The notes beneath the pieces are model-generated. The model was not told the DNA's origin, made no database searches, and worked only from the letters and a program-made list of their open reading frames with translations. Below, in pieces: positions 7,771 through 15,517 of a stretch of 49,070 nt of DNA. The first letter of the stretch is position 1; each line of letters starts with the position of its first letter. This DNA is from Candidatus Onthomonas avicola. Its GTDB lineage: Bacteria > Bacillota > Clostridia > Oscillospirales > Oscillospiraceae. The position numbers and the translations under genes are program-made. The DNA is taken from NCBI GenBank assembly GCA_018710845.1, contig DVJB01000016.1, forward strand, positions 1 through 49,070. Reading direction: 5' to 3'.

Positions 7771-8658
7771 ATGACAATTACGATTGCATCCTCGCAGCTC
7801 ACCGCCGCCATTGACACGATGGGGGCGCAGCTCACCAGTTTCCGGACCACCTCCGGGCTGGAGCTGCTCTGGCAGGCGGACCCCGCCATCTGGGGCCGTC
7901 ACGCGCCCATCCTGTTTCCTGTCATCGGCCGCCTGCGCGGCGGGCGCTATACCGTCGGCGGAAGGGAGTACGCCATCGGGCAGCACGGCTTTGCGCGCGA
8001 CAAGGAGTTCGAGCTGCTCGAACAGGGGGAGGACTACGCCGTCTTCCAGCTGCAGGAGGACGCGGAGACCCTGGCCAAGTACCCCTTTGCCTTCTGTCTT
8101 CAAGTGCGCTACGACCTCAAGGGCGGCGCGCTGACCAAGACGCACACTGTCACCAACCGCAGCGGCGAGACGATGTACTACGAGCTGGGGGCGCACGACG
8201 GCTTTCGCACCACCCTGCTGCCCGGCGAACGGATGGAGGACTACTACATCCAGTTCCCCGATCAGCGCGAGATCCACCCCTACGGGATGAACGAGGCGGG
8301 GCACTTCACCCTGCCGAAGTCCACCTATCCCCTCACGGGGGACCGGCTGCCCATGCCGCCGCGGGTGTTCGGGTTGGACACCGTGACGCTCGACGACCTG
8401 CCGGTGCGGCGGGTCACCCTGGCCAACGGGAAGAACCCCATCCGCCTGACGGTGGAGTTCGACCAGTTCCCCTATCTGGGCATCTGGACGCAGACGCGGC
8501 CGGAGTACACCCACTACGTCTGCATCGAGCCGTGGACCACGCTGCCGGAGGCGGAGTTCACCTCCAGCGCCCTGGAGGAGAAGCCGGGCATCCGCGCCCT
8601 GGCCCCCGGCCAGAGCGAGACGCTGGCCTACACCGTGACGGTGGAGGGGACGGACTGA
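7771..8658 (+). CDS. Aldose 1-epimerase family protein (LacX-like)
   Basis: This 295-residue protein belongs to the galactose mutarotase-like superfamily. It begins with the family's ITIASSQLTAAIDTMGAQL strand, followed by WQADPAIWGRHAPILFP and GQHGFARDKEF, in which the histidine of the HGFAR motif is the usual sugar-binding or catalytic residue. The carboxyl end contains YVCIEPW, a hallmark of the LacX branch. It would interconvert anomers of an aldose or a related hexose phosphate in the cytoplasm. The start ATG 7771 has a strong ribosome binding site (GGGGAGGGAG). It lies between terminators and appears monocistronic. The substrate cannot be determined from sequence. Confidence 0.85.
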   Translation: MTITIASSQLTAAIDTMGAQLTSFRTTSGLELLWQADPAIWGRHAPILFPVIGRLRGGRYTVGGREYAIGQHGFARDKEFELLEQGEDYAVFQLQEDAETLAKYPFAFCLQVRYDLKGGALTKTHTVTNRSGETMYYELGAHDGFRTTLLPGERMEDYYIQFPDQREIHPYGMNEAGHFTLPKSTYPLTGDRLPMPPRVFGLDTVTLDDLPVRRVTLANGKNPIRLTVEFDQFPYLGIWTQTRPEYTHYVCIEPWTTLPEAEFTSSALEEKPGIRALAPGQSETLAYTVTVEGTD

Positions 8659-8679
8659 GCCGGAGACGGCATTCCTGAT

Positions 8680-8720
8680 AAAAAACAACGGGTCTGGAGG
8701 ATGGATTCTCCAGACCCGTT
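8680..8720 (-). terminator. Terminator (minus strand, possibly bidirectional)
   Basis: The arms AACGGGTCTGGAG (8687-8699) and CTCCAGACCCGTT (8708-8720) form a perfect 13-bp stem. On the minus strand it is followed by GTTTTTTAT. It separates the convergent genes ending at 8658 and 8739. Confidence 0.88.
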
Positions 8721-8738
8721 CATTTTGATGGGAAGGGC

Positions 8739-9053
8739 TCACAGCTGCCGGTCAAAGTAGAAGATCGCGGCCAGCTCCAGCAGATTGCGAAGGCCGATGA
8801 AGAGCATTCCAAACGTCAGAAAGCGCTGTAGCGGGAGCTGCATCTGCGTGTCCAAAAACAGCGGAAGAAAGACCAGCAGCAGGATCAGAATCACGTCTGC
8901 CAGATTGGCAGCGCGGCCTGCCTTGACCTGAATCAGCTGCCAGCGCTCGTCGTCCTTATATGCGATGGATTTCCTCGCTTTGAGCAGGTACAGCCAGAGG
9001 GTGATGACCAGCCCCAGAATCAAAAAGAAAAGAAGAATCGCCTGTTCGTTCAT
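8739..9053 (-). CDS. Small membrane protein paired with Xre regulator
   Basis: This 104-residue protein has three predicted hydrophobic segments at about residues 5-24, 52-68 and 78-100. A cytoplasmic loop carries KDDERWQLIQVKA. A similar DER...KA loop occurs in the membrane protein at 38785, which is also paired with an Xre gene. Families such as DUF2178 share this layout, but I cannot fix the family. The start ATG overlaps the stop of the Xre gene (ATGA), indicating translational coupling. The pairing suggests that the membrane protein and regulator act together, perhaps in sensing or antagonism, which is inference. Confidence 0.7.
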   Translation of the reverse strand: MNEQAILLFFLILGLVITLWLYLLKARKSIAYKDDERWQLIQVKAGRAANLADVILILLLVFLPLFLDTQMQLPLQRFLTFGMLFIGLRNLLELAAIFYFDRQL

Positions 9054-9259
9054 GTCAATGTATCCTCCCGATGTTCAAAGACTTGGTCCATGGGAACGCC
9101 GAAGGCCTCTGCGATTTTGAAGGCCAGCTCCAGGGACGGGGTGTACTTGTACTTCTCAATAGAGATCACTGCCTGTCGTGAGATGCCGACCCGCTCAGCC
9201 AGATCTGCCTGCGTCCAGTCCCGCTCGGCCCGCAATACCTTGATTCGATTCCATATCAA
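9050..9259 (-). CDS. Xre-family HTH regulator (TTG start)
   Basis: This 69-residue protein consists of little more than a Cro/C1-type helix-turn-helix: NRIKVLRAERDWTQADLAERVGISRQAVISIEK-type spacing, then YTPSLELAFKIAEAFGVPMDQVF. I choose the TTG at 9259 because AAGGAGG lies 8 nt upstream of it. The in-frame ATG at 9313 would fall at or before the transcription start predicted from the promoter at 9304-9332. It is probably autoregulated through the palindromes at 9282-9322, and is translationally coupled to the downstream membrane protein. Small regulators of this type, often named YozG-like, accompany similar membrane proteins in other Firmicutes. Confidence 0.85.
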   Translation of the reverse strand: MIWNRIKVLRAERDWTQADLAERVGISRQAVISIEKYKYTPSLELAFKIAEAFGVPMDQVFEHREDTLT

Positions 9260-9281
9260 AGTCCTGTCCTCCTTCCAAAAA

Positions 9282-9322
9282 GTAATGAGGTGATTACATT
9301 CATAATGTAACACACCCGTTAC
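9282..9322 (-). promoter_or_regulatory. Candidate Xre operator palindromes
   Basis: Two 16-bp palindromes of form GTAAY-N6-RTTAC lie at 9282-9297 and 9307-9322, with centres 25 bp apart. Between them, TTACATT and AATGTAA (9294-9310) form a further perfect inverted repeat over the -10 element. Confidence 0.6.
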
Positions 9323-9332
9323 TTTATGTCAA
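9304..9332 (-). promoter_or_regulatory. Sigma-A promoter of the Xre/membrane-protein unit
   Basis: On the minus strand TTGACA (complement of 9327-9332) and TACATT (complement of 9304-9309) are separated by 17 bp. Confidence 0.8.
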
Positions 9333-9377
9333 GAGGGAAAAACAAAAAAATGAGCACAGCGCGCAGGAGAGAAGAGA

Positions 9378-9427
9378 GACAGCGCCCGGAGCGGGGAGGA
9401 TTCTGTCCCCCCATTCCGGGCGCTGTC
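9378..9427 (-). terminator. Terminator of the fabF operon (strong hairpin)
   Basis: A perfect 13-bp inverted repeat has arms GACAGCGCCCGGA (9378-9390) and TCCGGGCGCTGTC (9415-9427). The T run on either strand is weak (TCTCTCTT on minus), so termination efficiency is uncertain. Confidence 0.65.
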
Positions 9428-9444
9428 TTTCCGGTTGTGCGTGG

Positions 9445-9759
9445 TCAGTCCGCCTCCTCGTCCAGCGTCTCGAGCAAAAAACTGACCGGGCGGAACCCGT
9501 CGTTGCAGGAGAGCAGGGCGGACCTGGGATTTTTCATCCAGCCGTCGTAGAAATTCTCTCCCCCGTGGGAGAGGGCGAGGACGAAGGGGGAGAGGGTGTC
9601 CCACGCGCTGAGACAAAAGCCCTCCGGCCTCTGCCAGCCGTTGGCGAGGAAGACCTGCCCCACCTCCATGTCACAGGCGTGCTCGATGGGGTTTTCGTAC
9701 TGCTCCATCAGGTCGGGATAGCGGGTGATGCGCAGGACGGTGATCTTGACCTTTTTCAT
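9445..9759 (-). CDS. TIGR04076 family protein
   Basis: This 104-residue cytoplasmic protein matches the small conserved TIGR04076 family: MKKVKITVLRITRYPDL at the start, then PEGFCLSAWDTLSPFVLAL, and a C-terminal SCNDGFRPVSFLLE. The conserved cysteines in PEGFC and LLSCNDG are present. The biochemical role is unknown. The ATG overlaps the fabF stop by one base (TGATG on the minus strand), so the two are co-translated. Confidence 0.8.
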   Translation of the reverse strand: MKKVKITVLRITRYPDLMEQYENPIEHACDMEVGQVFLANGWQRPEGFCLSAWDTLSPFVLALSHGGENFYDGWMKNPRSALLSCNDGFRPVSFLLETLDEEAD

Positions 9760-10988
9760 CAGGGCCGCCCCACGATGACGCTCGCGTTCTGCCCGCCAAA
9801 GCCGAAGGCGTTGGACATGGCGATGTCATAGCGGCAGGGGCGGGCCGCCAGCGGCACACAGTCCAGTCCGCAGGCGGGGTCGGGGTCGGTGACGTTGAGC
9901 GTGGGCGGCAGGACGGCGTCCCGGATGCCGAGCACGCAGGCGATCAGCTCGGTGATGCCGCCGGCGCCCATCAGGTGTCCGGTTGCCCCCTTGGTGGAGG
10001 AGACGGGGAGATGCGCGGCGTAATCGCCAAAGACGGTGCGGATCGCGTCGCACTCGAGCACGTCCCCCACCGGGGTGGAGGTGCCGTGCGCGTTGATATA
10101 GCCCACCTGCTCCGGGGCGATGCCGGCGTCCGCGAGCGCGAGGGCCATGCAGCGAGCGCCCCCCTCGCCGTGCGGCCGGGGAGAGGTGATGTGGTAGGCG
10201 TCGTTGTTGTTCGCGCAGCCGAGGATGCGGCCGTAAATGTGCGCCCCGCGCGCCGCGGCGTGTTCCTCCGTCTCCAGCACGAGCGCGCCGCCCCCCTCGC
10301 CCATGACAAAGCCGTCGCGCGCGCGGTCAAACGGGCGGGAGGCGTGCCGGGGGTCGGCGTTGTTGCGGCTGAGCGCGTGGCTGGTGGCGAGGGAGGAGAT
10401 CACCGGCGCGCAGGCGATGGACTCCCCGCCGACGGCCAGCATGGTGTCCGCCGCCCCGGCGCGCAGCAGCATCACCGCCATGGTCACCGCGTCGATGCCG
10501 GAGGAGCAGGCGGTGTTGAGGGTAAAGCTCGGCCCCTGAATATTGTGGGCGATGGCGATCTGGCAGGCGGCCATGTTGCCCAGCACCTTGGGGACGAAGT
10601 AGGGGGAGACCTTCCGGCCGGTCCTGGTATACTCCTCCTGCGTCTGGCAGATCTCCGCCACGCCGTTCATGGAAGTGCCCATCGTCAGGCCGGTCCGGTA
10701 GGGCTCGACGGCCAGGCCACTGTCCGCCAGCGCCTCCTCCGCGGCGGCGTAGGCAAATTGGGCAAAGCGCGCCAGCTTGCTCATCTGCTGACGCGGGATG
10801 AACTGCGCGGGGTCAAAGTCCCGCACCTCCCCGGCGATCTGCACGGGCAGGGCGGACACATCCAGATGGGTGATCGGACCGATGCCGCACACGCCGTCGA
10901 TCAGGTTCTTCCAGTAGGTTTTCACACCGATGCCGATGGGGGTCACCGCCCCCATGCCGGTGATGACGATGTTGGGATGGGATGTCAT
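9759..10988 (-). CDS. fabF: Beta-ketoacyl-ACP synthase II
   Basis: This 409-residue KAS II condenses malonyl-ACP with acyl-ACP in fatty acid elongation. It shows the complete Cys-His-His catalytic set: Cys161 in NTACSSG, the His of NAHGTSTPVGD and the His of GATGHLMGAGG. N-terminal VITGMGAVTPIG and C-terminal SNAFGFGGQNASV are family signatures. The start ATG 10988 has AGGAG 8 nt upstream; an in-frame extension to 11144 crosses the promoter at 11056-11085 and is rejected. It is not within a fab cluster here, and its only operon partner is the TIGR04076 gene. It could serve housekeeping synthesis or a specialised lipid. Confidence 0.95.
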   Translation of the reverse strand: MTSHPNIVITGMGAVTPIGIGVKTYWKNLIDGVCGIGPITHLDVSALPVQIAGEVRDFDPAQFIPRQQMSKLARFAQFAYAAAEEALADSGLAVEPYRTGLTMGTSMNGVAEICQTQEEYTRTGRKVSPYFVPKVLGNMAACQIAIAHNIQGPSFTLNTACSSGIDAVTMAVMLLRAGAADTMLAVGGESIACAPVISSLATSHALSRNNADPRHASRPFDRARDGFVMGEGGGALVLETEEHAAARGAHIYGRILGCANNNDAYHITSPRPHGEGGARCMALALADAGIAPEQVGYINAHGTSTPVGDVLECDAIRTVFGDYAAHLPVSSTKGATGHLMGAGGITELIACVLGIRDAVLPPTLNVTDPDPACGLDCVPLAARPCRYDIAMSNAFGFGGQNASVIVGRP

Positions 10989-11055
10989 GATGCATGCTCC
11001 TGTTCCGCGGCGCAGCGCTGTACGCCTGAAGATTTCATTTCCGATTGCGCTCCCT

Positions 11056-11085
11056 ATTATACTGGAAAGGGAAGGGAAAATACAA
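11056..11085 (-). promoter_or_regulatory. Promoter of fabF
   Basis: On the minus strand TTGTAT (complement of 11080-11085) and a perfect TATAAT (complement of 11056-11061) are 18 bp apart. They lie 68 bp before the fabF start. Confidence 0.75.
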
Positions 11086-11137
11086 GGGTCAGAGTGCCGA
11101 AACGCGCGATCTTTTCCGAAAGGTTCCGGATTTTTCC

Positions 11138-11166
11138 TTGACAAGCGCCGGGGAGGACGGTATACT
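11138..11166 (+). promoter_or_regulatory. Promoter of the valS T-box transcript
   Basis: TTGACA (11138-11143) and TATACT (11161-11166) are spaced exactly 17 bp. Confidence 0.88.
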
Positions 11167-11174
11167 GTATCTAC

Positions 11175-11416
11175 TTGACAAAACAGCAGAGAAGGGGAGG
11201 AGTACGCGTCCCCGCCGAGGCAAAGAGAGGCGCCGCTTGTGGTGAAAGGCGCTGCGAGGCGGACGCGGAAGGTCGCCCCGGAGCTGCGCCCCTGAAGGAG
11301 AGTAGGAGGCGCCGGTCCCCGCCGTTACCGGGCAGAGAGCAGACCGGCTCCGCCGGCCTGAATTCAGGTGGTACCGCGGATATTTCGCCCTGAGCAGCAG
11401 CTCAGGGCGTTTTTTC
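11175..11416 (+). promoter_or_regulatory. T-box riboswitch leader of valS
   Basis: The leader carries the T-box core AGGTGGTACCGCGG at 11366-11379, followed by a terminator hairpin. Upstream, AGTA (near 11211) and GGAAGGTC (11268-11274) fit the two strands of a stem I specifier loop. The candidate specifier codon GTC at 11272-11274 agrees with valine and the downstream valS. Uncharged tRNA-Val would stabilise the antiterminator and allow read-through. The specifier assignment is by eye and less certain than the T-box itself. Confidence 0.9.
11386..11416 (+). terminator. T-box regulated terminator
   Basis: The arms CGCCCTGAGC (11386-11395) and GCTCAGGGCG (11400-11409) form a perfect 10-bp stem followed by six T residues. 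Confidence 0.9.
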
Positions 11417-11458
11417 TTCCGCGCCGGACAAAACACAGGAAACGGAGCGTGAACAGCC

Positions 11459-14089
11459 ATGGCAAGAGAACTGCCAAAGGTGTATGAACCCAGCAAGGTC
11501 GAGTCCCGCATCTACGAGATGTGGGAGAAAAACGGCTGCTTCCGCGGTCACAGAGACCCGGGAAAAAAGCCGTTTACCATCGTCATGCCGCCTCCCAACG
11601 TCACCGGCCAGCTCCACATGGGCCACGCCATGGACGCGACGCTGCAGGACATCCTGATCCGCTTCAAGCGGATGCAGGGGTATAACGCCCTCTGGGTGCC
11701 GGGCACCGACCACGCCGGCATCGCCACCCAGATCAAGGTGGAGGAGGAGCTGCGGACCAAGGAGGGCCTCACCCGCTATGACCTCGGCCGGGAGAAGTTC
11801 CTCGAGCGGGTCTGGGACTGGAAGAACAAGTACGGCAACCGCATTGTCGAGCAGCAAAAGCGTCTGGGCGCCTCCTGCGACTGGGAGCGCTCCCGCTTCA
11901 CGATGGACGAGGGCTGCTCCAAGGCGGTGCGCGAGGTGTTCGTCTCGCTGTATGAGAAGAACCTGATCTACAAGGGCAGCCGGATCATCAACTGGTGCCC
12001 CCACTGCGTCACCGCCCTGTCCGACGCCGAGGTGGAGTATCAGGACAAGCCCGGCCACCTCTGGCACATGCGCTATCCCCTCAAGGACGACCCGACGCAG
12101 TACCTCGTGGTGGCCACCACCCGGCCGGAGACCATGATGGGCGACACCGGCGTGGCGGTGAACCCGAACGACGAGCGCTACCGGCACCTGGTGGGCAAGA
12201 CCTGCATCCTGCCCATCATGAACCGTGAGATCCCCATCGTGGCGGACGACTATGTGGAGATGGACTTCGGCACCGGCTGCGTGAAGATGACTCCCGCCCA
12301 CGATCCGAACGACTTTGAGGTGGGCCTGCGCCACAACCTGGAGGTCATCCGGGTCCTGGACGACAACGGCCGCGTAAACGCCAACGGCGGCAAGTACGAG
12401 GGGATGGACCGCTACGAGTGCCGCAAGGCGGTGGTGGCCGACCTGGAGGCGATGGGCCTGCTGGAGAAGGTGGAGGATTATTCCCACAACGTCGGCACCT
12501 GCTACCGCTGCCACAACGATGTGGAGCCTATCATCTCTGCCCAGTGGTTCGTGCGGATGAAGCCGCTGGCCGAGGAGGCCATGCGGGTGGTGCGCGACGG
12601 TGAGGTGAAGTTTGTCCCCGACCGCTTCTCCAAGACCTACATGAACTGGATGGAGAACGTGCATGACTGGTGCATCTCCCGCCAGCTCTGGTGGGGCCAT
12701 CAGATTCCGGTGTGGTATTGCGCCGACTGCGGGAAGATGACAGTCACGCGCGAGGACCCCGACCGCTGCGCCCACTGCGGCTCGACGCGCATCGAGCGCG
12801 ACCCGGACGTGCTGGACACCTGGTTCTCCTCCGCGCTCTGGCCGTTTTCCACCCTCGGCTGGCCGGAGGAGACGGAGGACTACAAGTTCTTCTATCCGAC
12901 CGACGTGCTGGTGACCGGCTACGATATCATCTTCTTCTGGGTGGCCCGGATGATCTTCTCCGGCTGCGCGCACACCGGCAAGCCCCCCTTCCACACTGTG
13001 CTCATCCACGGCCTGGTGCGCGACGCGCAGGGGCGCAAGATGTCCAAGAGCCTGGGCAACGGCATCGACCCGCTGGAGATCATCGACAAGTATGGCTGTG
13101 ACGCCCTGCGCTACAATCTGGTCACCGGCAACAGCCCCGGCAACGACATGCGCTTCTACACCGAGCGGTGCGAGGCGATGCGCAACTTCGCCAACAAGAT
13201 CTGGAACGCCTCCCGCTTCCTGCTGATGAACCTGACGATCGAGCGCAACGAGCTGCCCGAGCGGCTGGAGCTGGAGGACAAGTGGATTCTCTCCAAGCTC
13301 AACACCGTCATCCGCGAGGTGACGGAGAACATGGAGAAGTATGAGCTCGGCGTGGCCGCCCAGAAGGTCTACGACTTCATCTGGGACAGCTACTGCGACT
13401 GGTATATCGAGCTGACGAAATCCCGCCTGAGCGGGGGGGACGAGGCCGCGCGCACCCAGGCGCAGCAGGTCCTCTGCTGGGTGCTCACCGAGACGCTCAA
13501 GCTGCTGCACCCCTTCATGCCCTTCCTCACGGAGGAGATCTGGCAGGCCCTCCCGCACGAGGGGGATTTCCTGATGCTGCAGGACTGGCCGGTCTACGAC
13601 CCTGCGCACGACTTCCTGTCGGAGGAGCGGGCAATGGAGCGCGTGATGGAGGTCATCCGCGCGATCCGCGCCCGCCGCAGCGAGATGAACGTCGCCCCCG
13701 GCCGCAAGGCGGAGCTGACGGTGGTCACCGCCCACGCGGACACCTTCCGCGCCGGCGTGCCCTTCCTGCTGCGTCTGGCCTCCGCCAGCGCCGTGGAGGT
13801 GACGGACGTCCCGCCCGCCTCGTCGGAGGGGCTGGTGACGGTGGATACGCCCTCGGCCAAGTGCTATATCCCGCTGGCCGAGCTGGTGGACCTCGCCAAG
13901 GAGCGCGCGCGCGTGGCCAAGGAGCTGGAGAAGGCCCGCAAATACCTCGCCGGGCTGGAGCGCAAGCTCTCCAACGAGAGCTTTGTCGCCAAGGCGCCCG
14001 AGGCCGTTGTGGCCCGCGAGCGCGCCAATCTGGAAAAGACCCGCGCCCTGATCGCGCAGCTGGAGGCGTCCGCCGCGCAGCTGGGCTGA
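11459..14089 (+). CDS. valS: Valyl-tRNA synthetase
   Basis: This 876-residue class I aminoacyl-tRNA synthetase charges tRNA-Val. The HIGH-type motif is PNVTGQLHMGHAMD near residue 45, and the KMSKS motif is GRKMSKSLGNG near residue 525. The CP1 editing domain (TTRPETMMGDTGVAV) lies between them, a zinc-binding knuckle has CADCGK and CAHCGS, and a C-terminal coiled coil (LAKERARVAKELEKARKYL) is typical of ValRS. The length is normal. It is expressed from the T-box leader immediately upstream and followed by a strong terminator, so it is a single-gene unit. Confidence 0.98.
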   Translation: MARELPKVYEPSKVESRIYEMWEKNGCFRGHRDPGKKPFTIVMPPPNVTGQLHMGHAMDATLQDILIRFKRMQGYNALWVPGTDHAGIATQIKVEEELRTKEGLTRYDLGREKFLERVWDWKNKYGNRIVEQQKRLGASCDWERSRFTMDEGCSKAVREVFVSLYEKNLIYKGSRIINWCPHCVTALSDAEVEYQDKPGHLWHMRYPLKDDPTQYLVVATTRPETMMGDTGVAVNPNDERYRHLVGKTCILPIMNREIPIVADDYVEMDFGTGCVKMTPAHDPNDFEVGLRHNLEVIRVLDDNGRVNANGGKYEGMDRYECRKAVVADLEAMGLLEKVEDYSHNVGTCYRCHNDVEPIISAQWFVRMKPLAEEAMRVVRDGEVKFVPDRFSKTYMNWMENVHDWCISRQLWWGHQIPVWYCADCGKMTVTREDPDRCAHCGSTRIERDPDVLDTWFSSALWPFSTLGWPEETEDYKFFYPTDVLVTGYDIIFFWVARMIFSGCAHTGKPPFHTVLIHGLVRDAQGRKMSKSLGNGIDPLEIIDKYGCDALRYNLVTGNSPGNDMRFYTERCEAMRNFANKIWNASRFLLMNLTIERNELPERLELEDKWILSKLNTVIREVTENMEKYELGVAAQKVYDFIWDSYCDWYIELTKSRLSGGDEAARTQAQQVLCWVLTETLKLLHPFMPFLTEEIWQALPHEGDFLMLQDWPVYDPAHDFLSEERAMERVMEVIRAIRARRSEMNVAPGRKAELTVVTAHADTFRAGVPFLLRLASASAVEVTDVPPASSEGLVTVDTPSAKCYIPLAELVDLAKERARVAKELEKARKYLAGLERKLSNESFVAKAPEAVVARERANLEKTRALIAQLEASAAQLG

Positions 14090-14103
14090 CGGCCGCAAAA
14101 CAG

Positions 14104-14155
14104 TAAAAATTCCCAGGCACTGCCGGTCTGCCGGTGTGCCTGGGAATTTTTTATT
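14104..14155 (+). terminator. Terminator of valS (bidirectional)
   Basis: The long stem AAAAATTCCCAGGCA/TGCCTGGGAATTTTTT encloses a short inner hairpin. T runs exist on both strands, so it can also end the convergent araC-type transcript. Confidence 0.9.
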
Positions 14156-15092
14156 ATGGGCGCTTTCCGGACTGCCTGGAACGGCTCGGGGTGGGGAGGG
14201 AGGACGGCTCACCGGGCTGGGGGGGCGCGGTGCCGTTCGCGTACAGGCGGGTCTCGCTGACCGAGTGCTTGCGAAACTGCAGGGGGGACATTCCGTAGTA
14301 GTCCTTGAACAGATGGTAGAAGTGGCTCAGATTGTTGAAGCCGGCGTTCTGGCAGATATCCAGCACCGGCGTATCCGAGTTGATCAGCTCGGAGGCGCAG
14401 TATTCCAGCCGGAACCCATTGATCAGCTCGGTCGGCGTCTTGCCCAGATATTCCCGGCACATCCGCGAGAGGTATTCCCGGCTGACGTGGCAGAGGCGGT
14501 ACATGGCCGGCAGGCCCTCTTTGAAGTTTTCGTACTGCATCATCTCGTAAAACACGTTCTGGAGCCAGGCGGGGATGCCGGCGCTGTACTCCTGGAGCGG
14601 AACGGAAAGATAGGTGACGAAAATCTGCAAAATAAAGAAGCGGAAGTGATAGTCCATGTTATCCTGTGCGATTTTATGCAGGAGCTGGAGCCGCTTTGCC
14701 TCTTTGATCAGATTTTGCTGCTGATGCCGTGTCAGGGAGACGCAGATGGGCTGCTCCTGCCGCAGGAAGCGGTCCGTCTCAAAGGACGGGCCGAGATATT
14801 CAAACAGCTGGCGGAACATCTGCTGTGGGATGATGATATTGGTCATGGTAAAGTCCGGGGTGTGCGCGTAGGAGCAATGGGTGTCCTCCGGGCGGATCAG
14901 CAGAAGGTCCCCCTGGCGCAGGGGCGTGGAGGCCCCGTTGCACCAGTGCGTGCCGGTCCCACAGGTTACCAGCAGGAACTCGTAGTAGTCGTGTGTGTGG
15001 AGGATGGGCGTGCCGCGCGTGTTGATCTCGGAGATATAGTAGCGCTTGAATTCCTCCAGCACCACTTTTTCTTTGTATTGTAAAATTTCCAT
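14154..15092 (-). CDS. AraC-family transcriptional regulator
   Basis: This 312-residue protein has an N-terminal cupin-type effector domain (residues 15-150, with HTHDYYEFLLVTCGTGTHW and RQGDLLLIRPEDTH) and a C-terminal double helix-turn-helix of AraC type. The second HTH contains LDICQNAGFNNLSHFYHLFKDYYGMSPLQFRK, written here only to mark the signature between about residues 250 and 282. The tail of about 30 residues is Pro- and Ser-rich. The start ATG 15092 follows GAGGGG. It is divergent from the glycyl radical enzyme operon and is the obvious candidate for its sugar-responsive activator. Its own promoter is at 15251-15278. Confidence 0.9.
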   Translation of the reverse strand: MEILQYKEKVVLEEFKRYYISEINTRGTPILHTHDYYEFLLVTCGTGTHWCNGASTPLRQGDLLLIRPEDTHCSYAHTPDFTMTNIIIPQQMFRQLFEYLGPSFETDRFLRQEQPICVSLTRHQQQNLIKEAKRLQLLHKIAQDNMDYHFRFFILQIFVTYLSVPLQEYSAGIPAWLQNVFYEMMQYENFKEGLPAMYRLCHVSREYLSRMCREYLGKTPTELINGFRLEYCASELINSDTPVLDICQNAGFNNLSHFYHLFKDYYGMSPLQFRKHSVSETRLYANGTAPPQPGEPSSLPTPSRSRQSGKRP

Positions 15093-15250
15093 CTCAGTTC
15101 CCCTCGATAAGCAGAATGTCTTTGCTCTCGGACGGCTCGGTCACGGTCCCACAGGTTCAGATAAAATATTACAATAAATATTCGGAGGATGAAAAGACCA
15201 AAAAGAAAATTTAGAAGAAATTTGCATGCTGTAGTGCTCTGTATACAAGC

Positions 15251-15278
15251 ATTATATTGCAAAATCGGCAAAAGTCAA
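15251..15278 (-). promoter_or_regulatory. Promoter of the AraC-family regulator
   Basis: On the minus strand TTGACT (complement of 15273-15278) and TATAAT (complement of 15251-15256) are 16 bp apart. They leave a leader of about 150 nt. Confidence 0.75.
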
Positions 15279-15440
15279 GCGGGAATATCGGTCGTTTTGA
15301 CGGCAATTGATTCGGAAGCGGAAAGAAAAAATCCTGACCAGCGTGATCGGAAAAACTTTTCGAAAGGAAAAAATATTTTTCAAATAGTCAATACAGAACA
15401 ACTTTCTATCACGCCTCAACAAGAAATCCAGCCCCGCGAT

Positions 15441-15449
15441 TGGTATAGT
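15441..15449 (+). promoter_or_regulatory. Extended -10 promoter of the GRE operon, no -35
   Basis: TGGTATAGT fits an extended -10 (TGnTATAAT). The position 17-18 bp upstream (AAGAAA/CAAGAA) is not a -35 hexamer. This architecture suits activation by the divergent AraC protein, which is inference. Confidence 0.5.
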
Positions 15450-15517
15450 AGAGATGGAAAACGGTTCCGGTCATCTCAAAGCTGTTTGTGCTATTTTGAA
15501 GAAAGAGGATGTGGGGG

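Larger units (their letters stand above)
15093..15517 (+). other. AT-rich divergent control region of araC and the GRE operon
   Basis: This 425-bp stretch has no gene and is clearly richer in A and T than its surroundings, especially 15160-15440. It contains the minus-strand araC promoter (15251-15278) and the plus-strand extended -10 (15441). A near-palindromic GAAAAAATATTTTTC sits at about 15367-15381, some 70-90 bp before the expected operon start, which is a reasonable position for activator binding. Confidence 0.6.

Noticed and set aside
8739-9259. Xre/membrane-protein pair as a toxin-antitoxin system
   Set aside because: The membrane protein has three helices and a conserved loop and is about 100 residues long, unlike small pore toxins; the pairing fits a regulatory module better.
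9326-9550. 74-residue plus-strand open frame between the Xre and fabF units
   Set aside because: It spans the 13-bp terminator hairpin and the Xre promoter and has no ribosome binding site.
11402-14212. 936-residue minus-strand open frame opposite valS
   Set aside because: It is a by-product of GC-rich codon use. The protein is rich in His, Arg, Leu and Val with no family features, and valS on the other strand is certain.
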